Assembly: GCF_030555055.1 (NCBI RefSeq)
Contig: NZ_JAMOAO010000001.1
Span: 2,232,001-2,296,000 of the forward strand
DNA: 64,000 nt
Direction of reading: 5' to 3'
DNA from: Nocardiopsis sp. YSL2
GTDB lineage: Bacteria; Actinomycetota; Actinomycetes; Streptosporangiales; Streptosporangiaceae
In this document: positions 17,968 to 27,950 of the stretch, one piece after another
Numbering within the stretch: position 1 is the first letter of the stretch
How the letters are laid out: each line of letters starts with the position of its first letter
Position numbers and translations under genes: made by a program
The notes under the pieces: generated by a model
Told to the model about the DNA's origin: nothing
Seen by the model: the letters and a program-made list of their open reading frames with translations, nothing else
Database searches by the model: none

Positions 17968-20900
17968 GTGGCGACGAGAGCGGTTCCCCGACCAGCTCGG
18001 AGCACACCCCCCTCACCAGGCGACAAGCCCCTGGTGATCGCGACCCCGCCGCAGATGCCGGAGAACGCTCCCGCCGGCAGCTCCGGCGCGATGATCATCA
18101 TGCCGATCATCACCGGGTCGGGCTCCTTGCTGATGTCCATCACGATGGGGCACCGGCCGCTGATGATGGTGGCCGGAGTGATGATCATGGCCGCGAGTGT
18201 GATCGTCGGCATCATCATGTTCGTCGCGCAGCACAACGGCCCCCGCAAGCGCATCCGCGAACAACGGGAGCGCTACGTCGACTACCTCGACCAGTTGCGG
18301 GAGATCGTCCGGGAGGTCGCCGCCACCCAGCGCGCCGACAACGCCTTCCGCCATCCGGCCCCGGACCTGCTCACCGAGCCGGCGCGCTCCCGGGCACGCA
18401 GGTGGGAGCGCCGGGCCTCAGATCCCGACTTCCTCGACGTACGTGTGGGGTCGGGCATCCGGCCCCTGGCCAGACGGCTCGTGCTCAAAGTGGACACCTC
18501 GTCCCCCCTGATCGTCTACGACCCCGTCTGCCAGGGATCGGCCGACCAGCTCATCGAGCTGTACGCGGACGTGCCGGAGATGCCGTTGGTCGTCCCGCTG
18601 CGCCGGCACAGCGTGATCTCGATCGTCGGCGACCGCGACGCCGGCCGCGGACTGGTCCGCGCGATGATCGCGCAGTTGGCGGTCTTCCACTCCCCGCATG
18701 ATCTACGGATCGGTGTGGTCCGGGACCACAAGGTCCGAACGCTGTGGGAGTGGCTCAAGTGGCTGCCCCACAACGGTTTCGAGGACGCCAAGGACGGGCC
18801 GATGCCCGCCCGCTTCGTCTCGGGGAACACCGTCCAGGTCGCGGAGCTGCTCGCCGACGAGATCGAGCGGCGCACCGTCGACCTGCAGCGGCGCCGCGGC
18901 AAGCCGCCCGGTCCGGGAACACAGCGGCTCGTGGTGGTCCTGGACGGGGAACACCAGTCGACCCTGTCCGGTCTGCACGCCGAACCGCCCGTCCCCGACC
19001 TGGCGAGTCTGGGCATCCACGTCATCACGCTGGTCGCGGACCGGCGTGAGGAGCCCGAGTCCGTCAGCCTGCGGCTCCTGGTCCAGGCCGACGGAACGCT
19101 CAGTGAGGACACGGAGAACCCGGGCGCCCGCGAGGACGCCTCCCACACCCCCCTGTCCGGTACCGCGGACCGGGCCGGCGTCGCCCATCTGACGATGCTC
19201 GCCCGCCTCCTCGCCCCGTACGGCATCTCGGTGACCGATGGCGACGACGCCATGCACGAGACCGTCGGCCTTCCGGAGATCCTGGGAGTGCCCGACGTCG
19301 CCGAACTGGACACACGCCGGACCTGGCGCAAGCGCAGTACCGGCGACTACCTGCGGGTGCCCATCGGTGTGGGCCCCAGCGGCAACACGGTGCTGCTGGA
19401 CCTGAAGGAATCGGCGTTCGGCGGCATGGGACCGCACGGGCTGGTGGTCGGGGCGACCGGCTCCGGCAAGTCCGAGATGCTGCGCACCATGGTGGCGTCC
19501 CTGGTGATCAACCACTCCCCTGAGCACCTGGCCCTGCTCCTGGTGGACTTCAAGGGCGGTGCGACCTTCGCCGACACCGACCGGCTCCCGCACAGCGCCG
19601 GGCTGATCACCAACCTGGCCGACGACGACTCGTTGGTCATCCGGTTCCGTGAGGCGACCTTCGGCGAGCTGGTCCGGCGCCAGCAGCTCCTCAAGGAGGC
19701 GGGCAACCTGCCCAACCTGCACGCCTACGAGGCGGCGCGGGAGAGCGACCCCGGGCTTGAGCCGCTGCCGCACCTGCTCATCATCATCGACGAGTTCTCC
19801 GAGCTGCTGACCGCCCACCCGGACTTCGCGGAGCTGTTCGTGGCGATCGGCCGGATCGGCCGGTCCATCGGCGTGCACCTGCTGCTGGCGACCCAGCGCC
19901 TGGAGTCGGGCAAGATCAAGGGCCTGGAGTCCCACCTGTCCTACCGGGTGGGCCTGCGCACCTTCTCCGAGGCCGAGAGCCGGGAGGCGATCGGGGTCGG
20001 CGACGCCTACCACCTGCCGCCCGAGCCGGGTTCCGGCTACCTCAAGGTGGACACCTCCGTCTTCGAGCGCTTCAAGGCCGCCATGGTCTCGCAGCCCTAC
20101 GTACCGCCCGCCAAGGAGGAGGAGAAGGAGGAGTACGAACCCGTCCTGCCGCTGCTCTCCTTCAACGGCCTGTCCAAGGTGACGGGTACGGACTCGCTCG
20201 TCGAGTCCCTCATGGGGGAGATCAAGAACAAGTCCGAGGAGAAGCAGAAGGCGGAGAAGCGCACCACCCTCCAGGTCACCGTCGACCGGTTGGTGGCCTC
20301 CGGGGCCGACCCGGTGCGCCCCGTCTGGCTCCCCCCGCTTCCGGAGAAGCTGACCTTCGACTCCGTCCTGGCCGACCTCGGCGAGGGCGGCGACGCCCTG
20401 GAGGGGCAGGGCACGGAGCCCCACCCGGCCGAGGCCAAGGCCGTCTTCGGCCTGACCGACATCCCGCGCGAACAGCGTGTGGTGCCCGCCGAAATGGACT
20501 TCACCGGCGGTGAGGGCAACGTCGTCATCCTGGGCGGCCCCCAGTCCGGCAAGTCGACCCTGCTGCGGACGATGATCACGAGCCTGGCGTGGCGGTACCC
20601 GCCCGGCCGGGTCGCGGTGTACGCGATCGACTTCGGCGGCGGCGCGCTCCAGGCGATGGACGAGCTCCCGCACGTCGCCGGCGTCGCCGGCCGGGCGGAC
20701 CCGGAGCGCGTCCAGCGGATCCTCACGGACGTGGCGGGGCACCTGGACCGGCGCCAGCGCGTGTTCCGCAAGCACAAGCTGGACTCCCCGGCGGCGCTGC
20801 GCCAGGCCCGCGCGGACGGCAAGGTGCCGTCCAGCGTCGTGGGCGACCTGTTCCTGATGATCGACGGCTGGTCGGCGGTGCGCGACGCCTTCGACGCGGC

Positions 20901-22005
20901 CGACGACTTCCTCATGGACATCGCGACGCGCGGCCCGTCCCTGGGCGTGCACACGATCCTCACCGGCGCAGCGTCGTCACAGGTCAGATCCAGGTTGCAG
21001 GCACTGTTCGGCGGCCGTTTCGAGCTGAGGCTGAGCGACCCGATGGACTCGGGCATCGGGCGCAAGATCGCCGAGGAGATCCCGAAGGACACCCCGGGCC
21101 GCGGCCTGTCGTCCAGCGAGAACCACACGCATGTGGCTCTGCCCCGGGTGGACGGCGTCGCCGACGACGAGGACCTCACCAAGGGCATCCACGACCTGAT
21201 CGCCCGGGTCAAGGAGCGCTGGCCGCAGGAAGCGGTCCAGGGCGTGCGGACCCTCCCGCTCAAGGTGGAGCTCGACGACCTCCTCAAGGGACGCAAAGGC
21301 ACCAAGGGCAAATCCAGGGAGCTGGTGCTGGGCATGGGCGAGAGTTCGCTCGCGCCGGTCACCACCAACCTGTCGCGGGACCCGCACCTGGTGGTCTTCG
21401 GAGACCCGCAGACCGGCAAGTCCACCCTGCTGCGCGGACTGGTCAAGCAGATCGTCCAGCGCCCCGCCAAGGAACTGGGCATCGTCATGGTCGACTTCCG
21501 GCGCTCCCACCTGGAGCTGGTGCCGGAGGACCACCTGTTGGCCTACTGCACGACGGCGGAGCAGACCAAGGCGGTCGCGGACAACCTGGCGGGCTCGCTC
21601 AAGCAGCGCCTGCCGGGGCCGGACGTGACTCCGAAGCAGCTTCGCGAGCGCAGCTGGTGGCAGGGCCTGGACCTGTACATCGTCGTGGACGACATGGACA
21701 TGATCGCCTCGCGCACCAACCCGCTCGCACCGCTGGCGCCCTTCATCCCGCAAGGCGCGGACCTGGGCCTGCACGTCATCGCCGCGCGCCGCACGGGCGG
21801 AACCGCGCGGGCGATGTTCGAGCCGGTGCTCCAGTCACTGAGCGACATGGCCACGCCGGGCATGCTGTTCTCCGGTGACCGCATGGAGGGCCGACTGGCC
21901 AACGGGACGGCCTCCAAACCGCTCCCACAGGGCCGCGCACAGCTGGCCCTGCGGGGCAAGCGCCCGGACCTGGTCCAGGTCGGCTGGAGCCAGCCGCCGG
22001 CCTGA
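17968..22005 (+). CDS. eccC: T7SS motor ATPase EccC, single chain with three ATPase domains
   Basis: 1345 aa. Two membrane spans occur near residues 36-90 (AMIIMPIITGSGSLLMSITM and PLMMVAGVMIMAASVIVGII), then a stalk and three FtsK/SpoIIIE-type domains. P-loops: GATGSGKSE at about 495, GGPQSGKST at about 855, GDPQTGKST at about 1145. Domain 1 has a full Walker B (LLIIIDEFSELL). Domain 2 (LMIDGW) and domain 3 (IVVDDMD) are altered after the Asp. In related systems the third domain binds the C-terminal tail of EsxB. The GTG at 17968 has GGAAAGAG upstream. The frame is open to 16282 only as an antisense shadow of eccD. Confidence 0.93.
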   Translation: MATRAVPRPARSTPPSPGDKPLVIATPPQMPENAPAGSSGAMIIMPIITGSGSLLMSITMGHRPLMMVAGVMIMAASVIVGIIMFVAQHNGPRKRIREQRERYVDYLDQLREIVREVAATQRADNAFRHPAPDLLTEPARSRARRWERRASDPDFLDVRVGSGIRPLARRLVLKVDTSSPLIVYDPVCQGSADQLIELYADVPEMPLVVPLRRHSVISIVGDRDAGRGLVRAMIAQLAVFHSPHDLRIGVVRDHKVRTLWEWLKWLPHNGFEDAKDGPMPARFVSGNTVQVAELLADEIERRTVDLQRRRGKPPGPGTQRLVVVLDGEHQSTLSGLHAEPPVPDLASLGIHVITLVADRREEPESVSLRLLVQADGTLSEDTENPGAREDASHTPLSGTADRAGVAHLTMLARLLAPYGISVTDGDDAMHETVGLPEILGVPDVAELDTRRTWRKRSTGDYLRVPIGVGPSGNTVLLDLKESAFGGMGPHGLVVGATGSGKSEMLRTMVASLVINHSPEHLALLLVDFKGGATFADTDRLPHSAGLITNLADDDSLVIRFREATFGELVRRQQLLKEAGNLPNLHAYEAARESDPGLEPLPHLLIIIDEFSELLTAHPDFAELFVAIGRIGRSIGVHLLLATQRLESGKIKGLESHLSYRVGLRTFSEAESREAIGVGDAYHLPPEPGSGYLKVDTSVFERFKAAMVSQPYVPPAKEEEKEEYEPVLPLLSFNGLSKVTGTDSLVESLMGEIKNKSEEKQKAEKRTTLQVTVDRLVASGADPVRPVWLPPLPEKLTFDSVLADLGEGGDALEGQGTEPHPAEAKAVFGLTDIPREQRVVPAEMDFTGGEGNVVILGGPQSGKSTLLRTMITSLAWRYPPGRVAVYAIDFGGGALQAMDELPHVAGVAGRADPERVQRILTDVAGHLDRRQRVFRKHKLDSPAALRQARADGKVPSSVVGDLFLMIDGWSAVRDAFDAADDFLMDIATRGPSLGVHTILTGAASSQVRSRLQALFGGRFELRLSDPMDSGIGRKIAEEIPKDTPGRGLSSSENHTHVALPRVDGVADDEDLTKGIHDLIARVKERWPQEAVQGVRTLPLKVELDDLLKGRKGTKGKSRELVLGMGESSLAPVTTNLSRDPHLVVFGDPQTGKSTLLRGLVKQIVQRPAKELGIVMVDFRRSHLELVPEDHLLAYCTTAEQTKAVADNLAGSLKQRLPGPDVTPKQLRERSWWQGLDLYIVVDDMDMIASRTNPLAPLAPFIPQGADLGLHVIAARRTGGTARAMFEPVLQSLSDMATPGMLFSGDRMEGRLANGTASKPLPQGRAQLALRGKRPDLVQVGWSQPPA

Positions 22006-22182
22006 TCCACCGCGTCTGGCACGGTAGGAGGCAGGGCCCGGGATGCCCTGGACCGGGGTGGGCTGGTACCGCCCAGCGCCTGGGTTCTCGGGGCATCCGC
22101 CACCATTCGGCGTGGCCGGCGAACCCCGCGGCCACGTCACTCGTCTCACCACCGTCGCCCCTTCCCCCGAAAGGCAGCCCAC

Positions 22183-23334
22183 ATGCGGCGTTTCCTCGCC
22201 CTCACCTCGGCCGTGTGCCTGCTGGCCGTCGCCGGATGCACCACCGGCTCGACCGGCTCCGACGGGTCGGCGGAAACGGTCGAGGAACTGACCGAGCAGG
22301 GGCTGACCGGTCTGGTCCTGCTGCACCGGGGTTTCGAGGGCGGCGACCCCGAGACCGACCAGGTCCTGGTCTTCCACGACCCGCAGACCGGGCAACCCCT
22401 CCACCGGATCGCCCTCCCGGAGGGCGCAGTCGACCCCATGGCCCCGGACCTGCCGGTGCACTACCAGTTCTCCGCGGACTGGCAGTACTTCGTGTACGCC
22501 GCCACCGAACCGTCCGCGATCCACATCGCCGCCCTCACCGACCCCGAGGACGCCGAAGGCGCAGTGGCGGGAGAAGGCGAGGACGCGGACGCGGTCTCCT
22601 ACCAGCCCGTCGACGCGATCCAGGCCTCGCCCGACGAGGTCCTCTCCACGCCGGTGGTCCATGGCGAACGGTTGTGGTTCGTCTCGGACATCACACAGGA
22701 CGGCCAACCGCCCACGGTGATGTCGGTTCCGTTGGACGCGCCGGGCGGCACCCCCAACCAGGAGGGGACCCTCGCCCTCGGCGAGAACCAGCGCCCCAGC
22801 GACTGGGCGCTCACCCCGAACGGCTCACTGCACATCCGCAACAGCGTGCCCACCACTCAGGTGAACGGGGCGGCCGGCGAGAGCCTCGTCGTGCGCCGAA
22901 CCGACGAGAGCGTCGTCAACGCCACGCTCAACGTCAACGGAACGCAGTGGCAGACCTTCGGCGGCGGAGTGGTGTGGGGCGACGGCACCGCCGTCCTGAG
23001 GCCCGACCCCGCCCTCCCAGAGCAGACCGAGACCGGCGCCTACCTGGTGGCGGTGGAGGGACAGAGTCACACCTCGACCAGGCTCCTGGAGACCAGTGAC
23101 GGCCCAGTGCTGCAGTACGCGCCCTCCCCCGGGCGGGACGCGGTGCTGCTGCAGACAGAGGCGAGCTGGTTCCGCGTCGACCTGGAAGAGGGCGAGGTCA
23201 CCGAGACCACGGAACTGTTCCCCCGCTTCCACGACGCCTCCATGGACGGCTACCCGCTCGTGGTCCGCTGGGCCCAGGAAGCCCCCGAGGACGCCGACGC
23301 CTCCCCCGGCGACGAGGCGTCCGAGGGTTCCTGA
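22183..23334 (+). CDS. Beta-propeller lipoprotein downstream of eccC
   Basis: 383 aa. Signal peptide MRRFLALTSAVCLLAVAGC ends in a lipobox with Cys19, so the protein should be anchored outside the membrane. The rest is blade-like (VLVFHDPQTGQPLHRIALPE, HYQFSADWQYFVYAAT, GPVLQYAPSPGRDAVLLQTE), with an acidic C-terminal tail. It lies 177 bases after eccC on the same strand, so it may be read with it. A copy of its last ~70 codons lies at 27947-28159, evidence that this family has been duplicated and broken inside the island. Confidence 0.75.
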   Translation: MRRFLALTSAVCLLAVAGCTTGSTGSDGSAETVEELTEQGLTGLVLLHRGFEGGDPETDQVLVFHDPQTGQPLHRIALPEGAVDPMAPDLPVHYQFSADWQYFVYAATEPSAIHIAALTDPEDAEGAVAGEGEDADAVSYQPVDAIQASPDEVLSTPVVHGERLWFVSDITQDGQPPTVMSVPLDAPGGTPNQEGTLALGENQRPSDWALTPNGSLHIRNSVPTTQVNGAAGESLVVRRTDESVVNATLNVNGTQWQTFGGGVVWGDGTAVLRPDPALPEQTETGAYLVAVEGQSHTSTRLLETSDGPVLQYAPSPGRDAVLLQTEASWFRVDLEEGEVTETTELFPRFHDASMDGYPLVVRWAQEAPEDADASPGDEASEGS

Positions 23335-23337
23335 CAG

Positions 23338-23355
23338 CTGACCGGAACCGGTCAG
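23338..23355. terminator. Palindromic terminator between convergent propeller genes
   Basis: CTGACCGG-AA-CCGGTCAG, an 8-bp perfect stem starting 4 bases after the lipoprotein stop. Confidence 0.5.
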
Positions 23356-23458
23356 ATGGCCTTCGAAACTCGCGAGGCACCTGCCCTCTCTGTCGGGGTT
23401 TCCCTCTTTCCGGGAGATCACCCTTCACCTGGAATCCCTCACACGATCCGCATGACCG

Positions 23459-24964
23459 TCACGTGAGGCCGATGATCCGCCTGGAGACCGACTCGCCCCC
23501 TTCCTCCTGGCCCTGGTCAAGAACCACCACCGCGCCGGGAACCGCTCGCAGGAACCGGGGCTGCTCGGCGACTCGCTCACTCAGGCGAGTGGCCGCTTCG
23601 CCCGCTCCCCGGGCGAGGGCGACATCCAGCGGAATCGACGCGGTCTGCGCACCACCGTCCCGGGAGAACACCCGAACCGCCGCATCCTCCGCCTGTTCCT
23701 CGGATCCGGTGTCGCCCGTCCCGGAGACCGCGTAGAGGCCGATCACCGCCTCGGGAGTGGCGATCGAAGCGGACAGGGCGCTCCCACCCTCCTCCACGAG
23801 GACCTGCAACTCGTCGACGGGCTCACCGCTCCGGTCGCGGTAGACGTGGGACGGCCCGTCAGCGGTGACATAGCCATCAGCCAGGACGCCGAGCACCCGG
23901 CCGTCCGCCCAGAGATCGCTGGCCAGTTCCTCGCCGAACCGAAGATCCAGCAGGACCCCGGAGTCCTCAATGGGCAGCCAGACCGCCACCCCGCCCTCGG
24001 GCGAGGGAGCACTGAACGTGGGGTCGTCCTGGCCACGGATGTCACCGAGCTCCCAGGACTTCCTCCAACGCACCTCGCCATTGGCGCTGTCGATCGCGGT
24101 CAGGTCGTAGTAGTAGAAGCGGTGGTCCTCATTCGTCGTATAGAACTGGGACGCGAGCACGGTGTCACCCACCACCCGGACCTGGCCCAGGTAAGTCCGG
24201 CCGTCCGCGTCCGTCTGGACAGGGCCCGCAAATACCTCCTCGTTCGACCACAGAACCTCGTCGTCGTCCAGTGCCCGGGCCTCGACACGGGCGGGGCCGA
24301 TCGCGTGGACGAGGCGCGCGTCGTCGGTGAGATGGTGGACGCCCGTGGCGGGCGCGTCGAAATCCGACCCCGGCGGGCCGACGACCGGCTGGCGATCGAA
24401 TCCCAGCTTTCGTTCCTGCTCGATCTCGTACTCGTTGGTGATCTCACCGGTCACTGCATCGAGGATCACGACCGCCCACATGACGGGTTCATCCTCTTCC
24501 CTGGTGTCCTGCTCGTCTCCGTCGGACTCTTCCGTCACCTGCTGGAACGCGAGAGCGAAGAGTTCTCCGTCGGACGTGGCCGAGGCCGACACCACGGTCG
24601 CGTCCGGACGTCGGTAGTGCCAGATCTCCTCACCCGTGGCACCGTCAAGTGCGACCACACCGTTGTCGAGCTCGGCGGCCAGTCCGAACGGGAGCGAGTG
24701 CACGTCGGTGATACCGCCGCCTTCGTCCTCGGGAAGCTCCCACTCCCAGGTTTCCCCTGTCACAGTGCCCGGGACCTCGTACGGGCCGGGAGAGCCGTCT
24801 GCCGTCCGGTGGTCCGGGCGGACGCCCGCCCAGAGCACGACGGCACCTGTCCCCGCGACAAGGGCGAGGACAATGCCCACAGCACCGAGGATCCACATCG
24901 TGCGACGACGTCTGCCCCTCGGGTTCGGGGGTTCTTCATGCTCGGTGGCGGAGGTGGGCGACAT
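23459..24964 (-). CDS. Membrane-anchored PQQ-like beta-propeller, third gene of cassette 1
   Basis: 501 aa. A basic cytoplasmic N-terminus (RGRRRR, ~17-22) precedes one membrane span (MWILGAVGIVLALVAGTGAV). The rest is an extracytoplasmic propeller with PQQ-like blades: DNGVVALDGATGEEIWHYRR, ALDDDEVLWSNEEVFAG and DSANGEVRWRKSWELGD. It ends in RFLRAVPGAVVVLDQG. It starts 12 bases after the large cassette gene, hence one operon. By layout it could anchor or neutralise the large secreted partner; this is inferred. Two broken relatives lie at 36241-36519 and 41590-42397. Confidence 0.75.
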   Translation of the reverse strand: MSPTSATEHEEPPNPRGRRRRTMWILGAVGIVLALVAGTGAVVLWAGVRPDHRTADGSPGPYEVPGTVTGETWEWELPEDEGGGITDVHSLPFGLAAELDNGVVALDGATGEEIWHYRRPDATVVSASATSDGELFALAFQQVTEESDGDEQDTREEDEPVMWAVVILDAVTGEITNEYEIEQERKLGFDRQPVVGPPGSDFDAPATGVHHLTDDARLVHAIGPARVEARALDDDEVLWSNEEVFAGPVQTDADGRTYLGQVRVVGDTVLASQFYTTNEDHRFYYYDLTAIDSANGEVRWRKSWELGDIRGQDDPTFSAPSPEGGVAVWLPIEDSGVLLDLRFGEELASDLWADGRVLGVLADGYVTADGPSHVYRDRSGEPVDELQVLVEEGGSALSASIATPEAVIGLYAVSGTGDTGSEEQAEDAAVRVFSRDGGAQTASIPLDVALARGAGEAATRLSERVAEQPRFLRAVPGAVVVLDQGQEEGGESVSRRIIGLT

Positions 24965-24976
24965 CAGAAAAGATCC

Positions 24977-27403
24977 TTAGTTCGTGGCGTACCTGGTGAA
25001 CTCATCAACGTATTCGTTGACATAGGTCCGGGGCGTGTCAAAGGCCTCACCACGCTCATCGATGGTGTCGGAGACATCGGGCCGCTGCTCAGGGGGCCTG
25101 TCGTCCGGCCATTCCCGGTTTCTGACGTTGTTCCAGGAGTCGGTGAGGGGGTCTTCGCTGGGGCTGCGGCCGATTTCCTCTTCGCGCTCCGCACTCTCTT
25201 CCACACTGAACTCGAGCCAGTCCTCCCGGTTAAGGCTCACACTGTCGTTGTTGTGGGTCATGCGTGGGTCGATGAGGTCCTCGTATCCCTCACCGCGGCT
25301 GGCGAGACCATCGATCGCGTGGATCTGCGCCCGTTCGTACACCCACGTATTCCTCGGCAACGAATCATGATCCCCGTCCGTGTCCGTCAGCTTCAGGTGC
25401 TCTTCCTTGAGCAGCTCGCCACCGAGGAATCCGACAGCGGACGAGGCCTGCGGATGGGGATTGTAGGAGTTCACCAGGCCCAGAATGAACTGTTCCCGTT
25501 TGTTCTCCTCGTCCACCTGGCCGTTGTGGTTCTGGACGCGGGTTTCGGCCTCATTTGTGACGGCCGTATCCACGATACTCCACAGGTTTCCGGCCTGTGC
25601 GGGCGCATCCATGTCCGGGGCACCATTGAAGGCCGACATGTATTCAGCGAGGCTGTCCTCGTTGTAGTCGACCGTGAACTCGAACATCCGTCCCGCTGCT
25701 TCCTCAGAGCCAGCGATGAGCTCCGCAAAAGCCTCGCGAGAATCCATACTCAGGGAGACGCTTCCGTCTTCATAACTGTTCGGAAAGTCTTCAATACGTT
25801 CCCCAGATTCCGTCCCGTCCAGGCTGGCGAACACGTCGATATGTGATTCAAAGATGTCGGCGAAGCCATCCGCGAGTTGTGGGTTCAGATGGCCGACGGA
25901 GACGTCCTTCCAGTCGAACTCCCGCGTCTTCTCCTCACCATTCTTTTCGATGGTAGTCATGCTGTCTTCGACTTCCTGTCCGGTGCTCGACAGCCTCGCC
26001 TGCATACTTTCGCTGGTGACGATGTCCATGAGCCCGACCAGTGCTTCCCGTGAACGGTCCGGCTCATCCGGGTGATGGCTGTTCTCCCCGTCGGCGATCC
26101 AGTTCGTCAGCTCCGCCGCTGCCCGGCCGTCATCGTTCCACTCAAAGGTGTAGAGGTCGGTGAAGATCTCCTCGGCGTCGCGGCCGTTGGGCTCCTCCGA
26201 ACCGGTGAGCAGGGCATGGTTGGCGTCCTCGTTGGCCGCGGCGGCACGCAGCAGAGAGGACATGGTGGCGTTGCCCTCGTCGTCTGGGGTGTACGTGATG
26301 TCCGTCGTGTACATGTTGTGCTCGCTCGGGAGCGCTCCGGCCACTTCGCTGACGGCGGCCGTCAGCTTCAAGGAGGTCTCGCTACCCAGCTCCATCGGTG
26401 TGCCGTTGGGGTGAGTGGCGCCGTCCAGCAGGTACATCAGGCCTGCGGCGTCCTCAATCCATGTGTCGTAGCCCCCGTTCTGCCTCCCCGGCCCTCCGGT
26501 GAAGTAGCCGTCGCCTCCCTGCACACCCGCGGCCACGTTGCGGACACTGTCCGGCAGGCGGTCGTGCCCGCCACCCGTGCTCTCGTGGGACAGGGCGACG
26601 ATGGACAGACCGAGGAAAGCGGCAATCTCGTTCTTCTGCTGGTCCGATGGCTCTCCGCGGAAGCCGTCCGGAAGCTCGAGGAGGATGTCATCGGTTCCGG
26701 CCAGGACCGCTTCCAGGAAGTCCAACTCACCCTCGGGCAGCTCATCCCCGCGCTGGGAAGCGTCCGCGGCGCGCGCCGCCAGCGCCACCATGGCCGCGTG
26801 GAGCGCGTCGTAGTCGCCGTCGAAATCACCGCTGGCGATCATCTCGCCGAGTTCCTCGCCGCTCTCCTGGTCGTACGGCCAGTACTCGTAGTCACCAGTG
26901 ATGGCAAAGGCGACGTTCCCGACATGACCGGCCTCGTTGAGTTTGCGCAGGGTGGCCGGGGTAGGTCCGTCCGCCAGCATGTCCGAGCACTCGTCAGCGC
27001 GTTCCTCCAGCTCAGAGTAGGCCTGGGTGGCCTGACTGGTGTACATGACCTCCTTCTGCTGGTATTCCGTCATGTTGTCGAGTCCAGTGACCGCGGTGGT
27101 GAAGTTGGAACGGATCTCCTCGATCCGCTCCCGGTACCACCGCACGTCACTGATCCACTGGTCGATCACTCCATGGGCACAGACGCACGCCATCAGGGCG
27201 TCCTGCCACGCGCTTTCGTTCTCACTGGCGACCGACTGGATATTCGCGCTGATCAGGTCGGTGAAGCTGGTCGCGGTGTTGGTGACGATGTCGTTGTACT
27301 CCACCGTGTCACCGCGGAGGTGTGTGTAGATCCGGTCCAGTTCCATGCGTGCGGAGATAAGCCCACCGAGGTCAGCATCATCTTCGGTGTAGGAAAAAGT
27401 CAT
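24977..27403 (-). CDS. Large T7SS-cassette protein, copy 1 (putative secreted effector)
   Basis: 808 acidic residues with no signal peptide or membrane span. The N-terminal ~110 residues are helical with ATSFTDLISANIQSVASENE, conserved in copy 3 (ATEFSDLIEDDISEIADENE), as expected for a WXG/LXG-type module. Next come a conserved MLADGPTPATLRKLNEAGHV, a repeat of NEDANHALLTG type (~400), NPQLADGFADIFESHI (~520), and an EF-hand-like DTDGDHDSLPRN (~690). The tail has EYVDEFTRY. It may belong to the actinobacterial DUF6571-type family, a call from memory. Order: small WXG-like gene, 35-base gap, this gene, 12-base gap, membrane propeller. No catalytic motif was recognised. Confidence 0.7.
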   Translation of the reverse strand: MTFSYTEDDADLGGLISARMELDRIYTHLRGDTVEYNDIVTNTATSFTDLISANIQSVASENESAWQDALMACVCAHGVIDQWISDVRWYRERIEEIRSNFTTAVTGLDNMTEYQQKEVMYTSQATQAYSELEERADECSDMLADGPTPATLRKLNEAGHVGNVAFAITGDYEYWPYDQESGEELGEMIASGDFDGDYDALHAAMVALAARAADASQRGDELPEGELDFLEAVLAGTDDILLELPDGFRGEPSDQQKNEIAAFLGLSIVALSHESTGGGHDRLPDSVRNVAAGVQGGDGYFTGGPGRQNGGYDTWIEDAAGLMYLLDGATHPNGTPMELGSETSLKLTAAVSEVAGALPSEHNMYTTDITYTPDDEGNATMSSLLRAAAANEDANHALLTGSEEPNGRDAEEIFTDLYTFEWNDDGRAAAELTNWIADGENSHHPDEPDRSREALVGLMDIVTSESMQARLSSTGQEVEDSMTTIEKNGEEKTREFDWKDVSVGHLNPQLADGFADIFESHIDVFASLDGTESGERIEDFPNSYEDGSVSLSMDSREAFAELIAGSEEAAGRMFEFTVDYNEDSLAEYMSAFNGAPDMDAPAQAGNLWSIVDTAVTNEAETRVQNHNGQVDEENKREQFILGLVNSYNPHPQASSAVGFLGGELLKEEHLKLTDTDGDHDSLPRNTWVYERAQIHAIDGLASRGEGYEDLIDPRMTHNNDSVSLNREDWLEFSVEESAEREEEIGRSPSEDPLTDSWNNVRNREWPDDRPPEQRPDVSDTIDERGEAFDTPRTYVNEYVDEFTRYATN

Positions 27404-27438
27404 CGTTGCTTGTCCTGGTGCATCGGGGGGTGATCGGA

Positions 27439-27786
27439 TCAGTAAACGCTGTACGGGCCGTGGTTGATCGGGCGGGAGAGGTCACCGTCGCTCTCCGAGA
27501 AACCGCCACCCGACTCCTGGTCAGTGGAGGCGATTTCCTCGGCGCTGGACTGGATATTGCCCGCAATGTCCCTGGCATGTTCTTCGACGTCGCGTATGTT
27601 CTCTACCTGCGTGCTCGAATATCCTGCCCAGCCAGTCACCCCCGGTGTCTTCCCCCCCGCGTCCTTGGCTGCCTCGATGGCGTCCTCGAAGTCCGCTGAC
27701 GCGCCGATGATCCGAAGAGCGGCGTTCTCCGCCGACACTCCTCCGGAGTGCGCCTCGGTGACGTCGGCGCCGGACTCATGTCCCAT
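27439..27786 (-). CDS. WXG100-like small protein of cassette 1
   Basis: 115 aa, helical, with a WAG turn at residues 53-55 in PGVTGWAGYSSTQ and a second helix containing HARDIAGNIQSSAEEI. The C-terminus carries DLSRPIN, matching the tails of the EsxB-like protein (LSRPVN) and the other cassette small proteins. Probably a T7SS substrate or adaptor that pairs with the large protein encoded 35 bases downstream. ATG at 27786 with AGGAG upstream. Confidence 0.7.
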   Translation of the reverse strand: MGHESGADVTEAHSGGVSAENAALRIIGASADFEDAIEAAKDAGGKTPGVTGWAGYSSTQVENIRDVEEHARDIAGNIQSSAEEIASTDQESGGGFSESDGDLSRPINHGPYSVY

Positions 27787-27841
27787 CTGTGATCACTCCT
27801 GGGGGTCGCTCCTAGGGGGCCTGGGCCCGCCGCCTCCGCAC

Positions 27842-27950
27842 TCACGGTGGGGTACGGATGGGAGAGTAGCGCACAGGGCGGTTCCGTTCCCTGACGCCCT
27901 GTGATGCTCACACGCCCCCGGAAGTTCGCCGGACACGCGGAGCACGCAGT
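27842..27950 (+). repeat. 109-bp direct repeat, copy 1, with internal hairpin
   Basis: Aligns without gaps to 32190-32298 at about 80% (88 of 109 positions by eye). Identical cores include GAGAGTAGCGCACAGG and TGACGCCCTGTGATGCTCAC. Inside is a 9-bp stem CACAGGGCG / CGCCCTGTG (27872-27903). The two copies flank cassette 2. Confidence 0.65.

Noticed and set aside
18703..20952. 749-aa minus-strand ORF inside eccC
   Set aside because: Shadow of the EccC coding sequence; no domain and no ribosome site.
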